Shown one piece after another: positions 8,100 to 16,800 of a DNA stretch of 64,000 nucleotides. This stretch comes from Belliella alkalica (GTDB taxonomy: Bacteria > Bacteroidota > Bacteroidia > Cytophagales > Cyclobacteriaceae). The position numbers and the translations under genes were made by a program. The DNA is taken from positions 1-64,000 of the forward strand of contig NZ_JAKZGO010000009.1 of NCBI RefSeq assembly GCF_022549785.1, written 5' to 3'. Each line of letters opens with the position of its first letter. Position 1 is the first letter of the stretch. Under the pieces are notes generated by a model. It was not told the origin of the DNA. It was given only the letters and a program-made list of their open reading frames with translations, and ran no database searches.

Positions 8100-8732
8100 T
8101 CAGTAATTTTCCCAAAGGAACATAAATTCCCCAAGCATCATTGCTGTAGCTCCCCAAACCATTTCCTTTTCTATGTCAAAGTATGGAGCATTTAGCTTCA
8201 TTTTGTCACGAACAATAATTTCTCCCTCTTTCCTGATATTCAGATCTGTCAACAAATCGACTGGGCAGGAAATAATCCGATCTACTTCAAATGGATCGGC
8301 TTCAAACATTGGCATTTCTTCTACAAACCCAATAAATGGAGAGACAAGGAAATTACTTGGTGGGATATATAGGTCTGATAATTTCCCTAATAAATTGACA
8401 GAACTTTGACTGACACCAATCTCCTCCTCAGTTTCCCGCAGAGCAGTTTGCGATAAACCTTGGTCTTGCTCCTCCCATTTACCACCAGGAAAAGAGACCT
8501 GCCCTCCATGAACACCATCATAACTTGGTCTTTTTATAAAAGGAACCAAAGTGTCATTTTCACCAGGATAAAACAACATTAAAACAGCTCCTCTTCTGGG
8601 ATTAATTGGCTGATATTCGGAAAACCTCTTTTCATCCACTGGCTTAGGAGCCATACTTATCTGCCCTAACCTACCCGGGAGTGGTTGAGAAAGCATTTTA
8701 TCCAACTTCTTTATAACGTCTTTAAAATCCAT
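8100..8732 (-). CDS. Nudix hydrolase, CoA pyrophosphatase type
   Basis: The 210-residue protein carries a Nudix box at about residues 83-107, with the catalytic REtEEEiG core (R99-G106), and the preceding GGQVSFPGGKWE context usual for the NudL/CoA-diphosphatase subfamily. Members cleave coenzyme A and its derivatives to 3',5'-ADP and 4'-phosphopantetheine using Mg or Mn. The enzyme is expected in the cytoplasm. Its start overlaps the end of the upstream lipoprotein gene by 11 bp, suggesting translational coupling. Substrate choice within Nudix proteins cannot be fixed from sequence alone. Confidence 0.88.
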   Translation of the reverse strand: MDFKDVIKKLDKMLSQPLPGRLGQISMAPKPVDEKRFSEYQPINPRRGAVLMLFYPGENDTLVPFIKRPSYDGVHGGQVSFPGGKWEEQDQGLSQTALRETEEEIGVSQSSVNLLGKLSDLYIPPSNFLVSPFIGFVEEMPMFEADPFEVDRIISCPVDLLTDLNIRKEGEIIVRDKMKLNAPYFDIEKEMVWGATAMMLGEFMFLWENY

Positions 8733-9399
8733 TTACCAAACTTACACCTGTAAACCTCTTTAGCAAAAAACTCTCTCTTTTATATTCCTTTGAACTTATT
8801 GGACTATCATATTGAGTGACTATTCCATCTTTGGGATAGATCAGCCAAGCTTTTGGCGAAACACCATTTTCATCTTCAAAATGACCTACTACTAGCAAAA
8901 TATCAGAAGTCAACCAAACCATATCTTCAAATGCACCGGAAGGTCCCATAAAGAGCAAACGCTCACGCATGCCATCAGTCCTAAAATATGTCACTTCTGA
9001 GTCTGGATTGAAATATGGATTCCCTTCTTCTGGAAATACAATTTTATAACTGTAAATATCAACAACCCCTTGCCCATCAGGTTGTTTTTTGAGGTAAGGA
9101 TAAAAAGGGCTTCCTTGTGTGATGTAAAGCTCTTCAGGTCGCTCTATACTTTCAATAGTATCTTTACGTGAAAATTTAAAAGTACCAAGTTCAAAATCTG
9201 AATCAACACTTTTCCAATGGCGTGACCATTCAGAAAGTTTTTGAAATCCCATTCCCAAAAGTTGGGTCTCTTCATCCAAACCACTATAAGGTTTTCCCTC
9301 TTTAGAAACTTCATTTTCGTCATTTTTAGATGAACAAGAGAAAATTGAAATTAGAGCAATCAGAATTAGGGAATTAATGATTTTATTTGGAGAATCCAT
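8722..9399 (-). CDS. Lipoprotein of unknown function
   Basis: The 225-residue product starts MDSPNKIINSLILIALISIF and has a probable lipobox ending at Cys22 (SIFSC), so it should be an exported lipoprotein. I chose the ATG at 9399; the frame is open 32 codons further but that extension crosses a strong stem-loop at 9456-9484. The mature part is rich in aromatic residues and Glu and has no domain I recognise. It overlaps the Nudix gene by 11 bp, so the two form an operon, although no shared function is evident. Confidence 0.72.
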   Translation of the reverse strand: MDSPNKIINSLILIALISIFSCSSKNDENEVSKEGKPYSGLDEETQLLGMGFQKLSEWSRHWKSVDSDFELGTFKFSRKDTIESIERPEELYITQGSPFYPYLKKQPDGQGVVDIYSYKIVFPEEGNPYFNPDSEVTYFRTDGMRERLLFMGPSGAFEDMVWLTSDILLVVGHFEDENGVSPKAWLIYPKDGIVTQYDSPISSKEYKRESFLLKRFTGVSLVNGF

Positions 9400-9455
9400 A
9401 TAGAATTTTGATATCAAAACGAATGGTAAAGAAACATAAAATCTTATAAAATCAA

Positions 9456-9484
9456 AAAAGGTTCGAACATTGCTCGAACCTTTT
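9456..9484 (-). terminator. Strong stem-loop with T-run in the leader of the lipoprotein gene
   Basis: Read on the minus strand, AAAAGGTTCGA pairs exactly with TCGAACCTTTT around a 7-base loop, and TTTTTT follows. It lies 57 bp before the chosen start at 9399, and no gene is visible upstream on this strand. It could be a transcription attenuator or the 3' end of an unrecognised small RNA. Confidence 0.65.
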
Positions 9485-9499
9485 CTATCTCTCAAACCT

Positions 9500-9829
9500 A
9501 TTAAACCTATTGTAGATATTCATTGAATGAATAACATGCAGGAAAGGTAGAAAATGTTTTTTTATTGTCCAAACAATCGATTGCGAAAATTTTATTTGGT
9601 GATTGAAAATATATTATAGCATTCCATTTACCCCCTAATTTTAACCTTTCAAAAATACTTTTTACCATAAAAATTCAGAAAATTTCATTCAAATTAATTA
9701 TGGATGTTCTTTCTTTTGAATTTTACGTTGAATAAAAAAATCATTTAAACACCATCCTTATTTCAAGATTTATTAATTTCGATTTTTCAAAATTCGTAAA
9801 GCCATAAACTTTTATCAACATAAATCATT
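9500..9829. other. Intergenic region before aceK
   Basis: No gene is visible. The minus strand holds a short palindrome (TATTCATTCAATGAATA, near 9518-9534) and a repeated AATAGGTTT motif near 9496-9512, which may belong to the leader RNA that ends in the stem-loop at 9456-9484. I could not identify a good promoter for aceK. Confidence 0.5.
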
Positions 9830-11560
9830 ATGACAATTCCCAAAGCTATAGAATTTTCCATCAAGAGCATCACATTAAGTTTCGAGAACTATATCGATAA
9901 GTTCAACGAATTGACAAGATTGGCCCCGAATTTTTTTGCTGAAAGAAATTGGTCAGCTATGCATGAAAATCAGAGAAGGAGACTCCGTATTTATAAAGAT
10001 TTTGTGAAGGTTTGTGTCTTATCATTACAGGAAAATTTAGGAAACCACCTTTCGAATGAAAACTTTTGGAAGGAAGCTAAAATCCAATATTCAGCCAACA
10101 TTTCTGCTCGGAAAGATAAAGAGCTCGCGGAAACATTTTTTAATTCTGTCATACGGAAAGCATATCCCAATTTGGAAATCAATGAAAATGTAATGTTTGT
10201 TCATGAAGGCTATGACACTTGTGACCTTCATCCAGTTGAAAGCCTTTATCATAGCTATCCATCTTCTTGGGGACTTCAGAAAATCATTCGCAAAATCATT
10301 GCAGACTTTGATTTCGGCGTTACTTATTTAAATAAAGAAGAGGATATACAGTATCTAGTCAAAGCAGTTAGGGAAGTAATTCTGACAAGATATGAACCTA
10401 CCAAAGATACAGTCACTCAGGTTCTAAAAAGCGTTTTTTATCGAAATAAAGCTGCATACCTTATCGGTAGAACAAGGGTTGGTGGAAAATGGATGCCTTT
10501 TATCATCCCATTTCTAAATGGTCCAAGCGGGGTTTATGTTGACACAATGATTTTTGATCCAAGAATCATGGCGCACATGTTCAGTTTTAGCAGGTCTTAT
10601 TTTATGGTAGAAGCCGAGATCCCGTCTTTGATGGTCTCATTTCTAAATGCAGTTATAAGCCACAAACAAGTCCATGAACTTTATAATGCCATAGGTTTCA
10701 ATAAACATGGGAAAACAGAATTCTATCGTGATTTATTAATTCATCTAAATGAAAGCGATGATAAATTTACCATAGCAGAAGGGATTTTGGGGATGGTAAT
10801 GACAGTATTCACATTACCAAGTTACAACATTGTATTCAAACTTATAAAGGATCATTTTGAGCCTCCAAAAAACATGACAAGGCAGGAGGTTCGTGAGAAA
10901 TACAAGCTCGTATCATTACATGATCGTGTAGGAAGAATGGCTGATACTCATGAATTTGAGAACTTCCATTTCCCGTTAGACAGAGTAGACCCTCGACTTG
11001 TAGAAGAAGTAAGAAACACCACAAATTCACTTTTGGTAATTAAGAATAATAAAATGATTATCAAACATCTATACACTGAGAGACGGATGATCCCTTTAAA
11101 CATCTACTTGGAGCAATGTAGCCATGAAGATGCGAAGCAGGCGGTAGAAGAATACGGAAACAGTATTCTTCAACTTGCACAAGCGAACATTTTCCCTGGG
11201 GATATGATGACAAAAAACTTTGGTGTGACGCGACAAAAAAGAGTGATTTTTTATGATTATGATGAAATAGAATTTATGACAGATATGAATTTCAGATGGA
11301 AACCAAAAGCAGAAACTTACGAACAGATTTATGCTTCAAGCCCTTGGTATGACATTGCAAAAAATGATGTTTTCCCAGAGGATTTCAAGAGATTCATGAT
11401 TGGCAGAGCAGATGTAAAAGAACACTTTTGGGAATTCCACAAAGACTTATTCAATCCCGATCATTGGATAGAAATGCAAAACAAAATCAGATCAGGTGAA
11501 ATTCTCCATGCATTTCCTTACCCAATTGCAATAAGGTTCAGACCAAATGAAGAAATTTAA
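9830..11560 (+). CDS. aceK: Isocitrate dehydrogenase kinase/phosphatase AceK
   Basis: The 576-residue protein matches AceK over its whole length, which is the usual family size. Family signatures include SRSYFMVEAEIPSLM, AIGFNKHGKTEFYRDL and the C-terminal kinase core with MMTKNFGVTRQKRVIFYDYD, whose Asn and Asp residues are the expected metal and catalytic positions. AceK phosphorylates and dephosphorylates isocitrate dehydrogenase with one active site and so divides carbon between the TCA cycle and the glyoxylate bypass. Neither icd nor aceA/aceB is adjacent. Its stop codon overlaps the stop of the convergent tamL gene. AceK is best known in Proteobacteria. Confidence 0.95.
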   Translation: MTIPKAIEFSIKSITLSFENYIDKFNELTRLAPNFFAERNWSAMHENQRRRLRIYKDFVKVCVLSLQENLGNHLSNENFWKEAKIQYSANISARKDKELAETFFNSVIRKAYPNLEINENVMFVHEGYDTCDLHPVESLYHSYPSSWGLQKIIRKIIADFDFGVTYLNKEEDIQYLVKAVREVILTRYEPTKDTVTQVLKSVFYRNKAAYLIGRTRVGGKWMPFIIPFLNGPSGVYVDTMIFDPRIMAHMFSFSRSYFMVEAEIPSLMVSFLNAVISHKQVHELYNAIGFNKHGKTEFYRDLLIHLNESDDKFTIAEGILGMVMTVFTLPSYNIVFKLIKDHFEPPKNMTRQEVREKYKLVSLHDRVGRMADTHEFENFHFPLDRVDPRLVEEVRNTTNSLLVIKNNKMIIKHLYTERRMIPLNIYLEQCSHEDAKQAVEEYGNSILQLAQANIFPGDMMTKNFGVTRQKRVIFYDYDEIEFMTDMNFRWKPKAETYEQIYASSPWYDIAKNDVFPEDFKRFMIGRADVKEHFWEFHKDLFNPDHWIEMQNKIRSGEILHAFPYPIAIRFRPNEEI

Positions 11561-13845
11561 AAAGGATAGCCAATGGCGAAGTTGAAGATTAAATTCTCTC
11601 TCCGCCAAGTTTTACTTCCAAAGTCAAAAGAATTCCCCCAACGTTCATTTTCTGGCAAATATGGAACCCTAAGTGGAGTGGCAAGGTCAAACCTTATCAC
11701 AAAAAACTCTATATCTATTCTTGCTCCGAAACCAGCTCCTACAGCCATTTCATTCCACCAATTGGATGTGAATTTCCCTCCTGGCAAAGCTTCATTTTCA
11801 TTGATTAACCAAACATTCCCTGCATCCATAAACAAGGCCCCCTTCAAAACGGAAACCAGTGGAAACCTATACTCTATATTCCCTTCCAGCCTAACATCAC
11901 CTGCTTGGTCAAAAAATGATCCCAAATCTATCTGTTCTGGTCTATATGTACCTGGTCCCAAGCCACGAATTCTAAAAGCCCTAACACTATTTGGCCCACC
12001 TGAGAAGAACTGCTTGACAAACGGTAACGATTCTGAATTACCATAAGGTAAACCAGCTCCACCAAAAAGCCTTGTCGCTATTGTATGCTTTTCATTCAAT
12101 CTGAGATAATATCTAACATCTACATCAGCTCTGGAATATTGAGCAAAATTGAGCCCTAGGAAAGTCCCAGGTTCTCCTCCTGTAATGGATTTGGCTAGAT
12201 TCAATCCATTTCCTGCTAGATCCAATGTCGTACCTATAAAAATACCATGGGTTCGAAATCTATCTGACAGCTTATTGTAATTGAAAGTATAATTGATACC
12301 TGCTATAAACTGCTGCTCAAAACTCCTTCTAAGGAAAGGGTTATTATCCAAAATCTCTTCAAACTCAGGTGATGTTCTTGAAAGGTTCACCAAATTTAAA
12401 CTTATTGGATTGATCTCGTGATAGACAAATCTATTGGCATTCCAATAATACCCATAGTTTGCGGAGAATGTATTCAACCTATAGAGGCCTCCCCTATTTT
12501 GATATTCCGTACCCAAGCTCATTTTGGTTTTTGGCACAGAATAGCTGAATTTCTCTTTGATAGGAAGAAAGAATACTACCCTAGGAAAAATCAAATCTGC
12601 TTTCAAACCCAATTCTATAGAGTTCAATCCAGACAATTGACCTCCTGCAATTTGATTTTCGTATGCAAACTTGGCAGTCAAGTTCATCGTTTCCCCTCCT
12701 TTGAATAAATTTCTATTTCTATAAATCAAATTTAAGGCAGGTCCAGCAAAATTGTTTGACTTGGAAACTCCCTGAAGTTCAACTCTTACCGATCTTTTAT
12801 TCATGGGTGACAAATAGATAACAGCGTCTAAATTACCCTTGGTAACGCTGTCTTCGAGCTCCTCATACCTCAGATTTACAAATCGATAATTACCGATTGA
12901 GCTCAGACGATTACTTGTCAATCTTGATTTTTCGGGTGAATACCTTGCCCCTTTTTCTAAAATAATATATTGCTCCAATAAATCAGGCTTGAAAACCTCA
13001 ACTCCTTGGATAAAATCCTTGCCATCAACAGTGACTGTATCAATCTTATCCTCCTCTTCCATCACAGAATAATTTGGGAAAACTCTAATATTGTTCACTG
13101 TATATGGAATGATTCCATTACTGGGAGTATTTGATCTAAACCTTAAAAATAGATCAAATTCTCTCTGGTCATTTATATTTGTATCTGCTTCAAATATCAA
13201 ATAGTTTGGGTTGAAATTGTAGTATCCCAACTTCTTCAATTCATCATCGATTCTTTGTCTTTCACTTGTCAAAACAGACAGATTAAACCGCTCTCCTTTT
13301 TTCAATTCCGATTCCTCCATCAACTTTATGATTTCCTTATCTACTTCCAAGGAATCCCTATCAACACTAACTTCTCGGAGCAAATATGGCTTTGAGACTT
13401 CTACTTGATAATCTACGGAGGCAAACTTATCACTTCGCTTCACTTCAGAGGTCGCAGTAGAATAGAAGAAGCCATTGTTTTCCAATCTGTTGAGCATCAA
13501 TTCTTCAGTTACACTTGGGTTTACTTTACTGAAATAAACTGGTTCTTCTCCAAACCTTTTTTTCAAGAATCTATTGATAAAACCTGGCTTTTCCTTGCTT
13601 CCTTTGTAGTGTGTCCATAACCCAAAGTACATACCCAAAATTTTACTGTTTGGCTCTGGTCTGACCAAGCCTTCCAGCTCAGACTTCAATGATTTGAAAT
13701 CCTTGATTGACTCCTCAGATTGTAAATCCAAGTCAGATCCAGTGTATAAATATTCATCTTCAGGTATGAATTTTTTCACACTACAAGCCTCTGAAAAAAC
13801 AAGCAGCAAACAAAAAATAACTATTTCTTTGGACTTAATTTTCAT
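11557..13845 (-). CDS. tamL: TamL, TamA/BamA-like outer-membrane lipoprotein
   Basis: The 762-residue protein starts with a lipoprotein signal (IVIFCLLLVFSEAC, Cys21), followed by POTRA-like domains (roughly residues 95-340) and a C-terminal Omp85 16-strand barrel. The barrel contains the family motif VRAFRIRGLGPGTYRP and ends in IFNFAIGYPF, with a terminal aromatic residue. The lipidated N-terminus is the mark of TamL, the Bacteroidota version of TamA. It works with TamB in inserting proteins in the outer membrane. Its ATG lies within the last codons of tamB (11-bp overlap), so the two genes form one operon. Confidence 0.92.
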   Translation of the reverse strand: MKIKSKEIVIFCLLLVFSEACSVKKFIPEDEYLYTGSDLDLQSEESIKDFKSLKSELEGLVRPEPNSKILGMYFGLWTHYKGSKEKPGFINRFLKKRFGEEPVYFSKVNPSVTEELMLNRLENNGFFYSTATSEVKRSDKFASVDYQVEVSKPYLLREVSVDRDSLEVDKEIIKLMEESELKKGERFNLSVLTSERQRIDDELKKLGYYNFNPNYLIFEADTNINDQREFDLFLRFRSNTPSNGIIPYTVNNIRVFPNYSVMEEEDKIDTVTVDGKDFIQGVEVFKPDLLEQYIILEKGARYSPEKSRLTSNRLSSIGNYRFVNLRYEELEDSVTKGNLDAVIYLSPMNKRSVRVELQGVSKSNNFAGPALNLIYRNRNLFKGGETMNLTAKFAYENQIAGGQLSGLNSIELGLKADLIFPRVVFFLPIKEKFSYSVPKTKMSLGTEYQNRGGLYRLNTFSANYGYYWNANRFVYHEINPISLNLVNLSRTSPEFEEILDNNPFLRRSFEQQFIAGINYTFNYNKLSDRFRTHGIFIGTTLDLAGNGLNLAKSITGGEPGTFLGLNFAQYSRADVDVRYYLRLNEKHTIATRLFGGAGLPYGNSESLPFVKQFFSGGPNSVRAFRIRGLGPGTYRPEQIDLGSFFDQAGDVRLEGNIEYRFPLVSVLKGALFMDAGNVWLINENEALPGGKFTSNWWNEMAVGAGFGARIDIEFFVIRFDLATPLRVPYLPENERWGNSFDFGSKTWRRENLIFNFAIGYPF

Positions 13846-16800
13846 CTTCCTCCTTCTTTATATTTTCGGAATTCTCCTCCTTAGTTTCGCCCTCCTCTTT
13901 TTTCTTCTCTTTTTGACCATTTTCCTCATTGAGTTTATCAATGGGGTTTGTCTTGCCTTTGTCTGCTTCTACTCCTCTCCAAAGTTCAAAAAACTGATTA
14001 AACTCCCTATTGAAAATAACTCCAATGCCAGTAATAATCAGTTGCCCGTCTATTATACTTTCAAATTGATTCTTCCTAAAAGCTCTCAGCCTATATCTTT
14101 CATTCTTGGTTAGAATATATTCCAGACTCACATTTCCAAGTACAGCATTGGCTTGTTCAGGATTTTGGGAGCTTCCTTCCACATCTACTTGGCTACCAAC
14201 TTGGACAATCAATCTATCATCAAACAACCGTTTTCTGGCGCTTACATTGAGTTGCGTTCTATCTTGTGCGCTTCCTCCTTGATAGTCTGTAAAGCTATCC
14301 AAATCAAAATCCAACTCTAAACCTGAGTTGCCAAATACACTGCTCGACAAAGCATTCAGTTGCCCCGAAAGAACCTGGCTCACACTATTCCTTGCAATGG
14401 CAGATGTACCTCCTCCTGAACCATCGCTTCCTGTAGAAGGAAAAAACCTATTAAGAACCAATAAGGAAAACACTTGCTTATTGAGTTCATCTTCTTGTTC
14501 GTTTACTTGCAAAACCCTACTGTAAACATTTCCTCCAAGTGCACCTCTTTGCTCTTCTGGCATATCAAGTCTAAATGAAATCTCTGGCCTGAGCAACTCG
14601 CCATCGACATTCAAGTACACTGAAAAAGGCAACTCTTGCATAAATTGAGTTCTAGACTCTGTATTAGATCCGGAAAGCTGGGATGCCATCAACTCCGTAG
14701 CGGCTGTTCGCACAGTGTAAATAGCTGAAATATTTAAATTCGCATCCATTGGATCACCATTCCAAGTAATCCTACTGCCAGAAGCTATTTCAAATCTACG
14801 ACTGACTAGATTGTACAATGACATTTCATAATGACCCTTTGTGATTTCATAATTTCCACTTAAGGTCATCCTTCCATTTGGGTTGATTTGCAGATTCAAA
14901 TCAGCCCTTCCGGAAACTTCCAGATTATCACCAGATCGCTCATCCACAATGATCTTAAATACTGCATCAGGATCAATTTTCAAAACAGACCTAATATCAT
15001 AACCAGCAAATGAACCAGTAACTTCATCTCCTTGACGTGTAAGGATATCAAAAGGATCTTGTCTGTTGACAAATTGTACTATCCCATCCCTTTCTACAAT
15101 ATCCAATTGAGTCTCAGGTATGATTACCGTAAAATTCGTTCCTTCTTTGATACTGATGTTAGCATTGACTCTTGGTAAGTTCAAATCACCTAAGACCGTC
15201 ACATCTGCATCTAAAATTGCACTCCCAAAAAACAAATCATTATCTTCTCTACTTGAGCTAACTGCTTTGAAGCTGTTGGCTTTCAGCTTGAGATCAAAAC
15301 TTGGATTGATATAGCTTTCTGTTTTCACAGATCCATCTATAACGAATTTTTGACCTTCTGAATCTTGTAAAGTGAAATTATCCAAATAAACTCCTTCGTT
15401 ATCAATCCTTATCTTTTCATCAGGCAAGAGATATTTTGAATTCAATTGAGAGACCAAGAATGCCGCTTGATTAAAGGCAAATTCACCTTCATACTTTGGA
15501 GCAGTGGTAGTTCCTGATGCATTAATTTTACCGGAAAGGAATCCTGACGCATCCCTTAACTCTGAGCCTGCAAGATCTGCAATGACTTGCATCTCTATTT
15601 TATTCAAATCCAAATCAAGATCAAATTCCCCTCCAGCCTCATCTGCGATAAAACTTCCTCCCAAATCCAAATCAAACCCACCATCCTTCAAGGCCAATTC
15701 AAGTTTGTAGTCACCTAGTTTTTCAGATACAGCATCCAATGAAAGGTTACCCAAAGGAACATCCAAAGCCTTGAGTTCAGCAACTTTTAAGTTTGCCAAA
15801 AGACCAATTGCTCCAAATGGATTCTCGACAACCAGTCTACCATTGAGGGTACCTCCTGCAATAAGTTCATCTGGATTGAGCAAACTTGTAAAGGTTTCTA
15901 ACCTAAAATCCTTAAATTCTATTGCAAGGTGCTCTTCTGATACATCGTCCAAATCATCCTTGATCCGTAGTTCTTGATTGTTTCTAAAGAACCTAAATTC
16001 TTCAAAATGAATAAAATTTTCCGCCAAAAGAATCTCATTGTTTTCTGGTATCTGCCACTCCCTTTTGTTCAGCAACAAATCTTCAGGTGAAATATGAACA
16101 CTCAATGTATCGCCTTTCATCCCTATATCAGTAGCTACATGGACTAGCCTCTCATCACCATCAAATGAGTTGAAGTCAAAATACAATCTTGAATCTTGCA
16201 ACTCACCCGTGAAATAAGTCCTATCCATAGATAATGGTCCAGTCACAAGTTTCATAAACCCAAAAGCCAAATCCAAATCTTCTTGATCTGATCGTACCCT
16301 GACTCCCAAACTATCCAACTCAATTCCTGAATATTTCAGATATGGGAAATCCACGTTTGCATCAAGTTTACTTTCTCTCTGATTGAAATCTACAGTGATT
16401 TTTGCTGTATCGAGTTTTTCCAACCCTTGTAAAAACACCTGATTTAGTATTGGAGCTTGATTTATCGTCAAGTTCAAATTCATCATTACATCTCCCTCTG
16501 CAAGCAGGCTGGAGTCTTGTTCATCAAGATACCTTTTCAAGTGCTCACCTATGGCATCACTTAACAATTGTGGTGAAGTATTTGACCTCAATTTACCATT
16601 GACCAACAGACTTTTAATATCCAGACTCGTGGAGTCTTCTCTTATCATTGCTTTGAGATCTAGGTTTCCAATTGGATAACTTCGTTGCTCATAGACCATG
16701 ATTGCATCTTTCAAGTTAGTCTGCAAATCAAAACTGCTTGGATTTCCTTCAAACTGTGCTGTAAACAAAAACTTACCCCTTAGGCTTTGTGGGAAAAATC

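Noticed and set aside
13694-14113. Plus-strand 139-codon hydrophobic frame
   Set aside because: It lies antisense to the tamB-tamL junction and arises from the Lys/Glu-rich tail codons read on the other strand.
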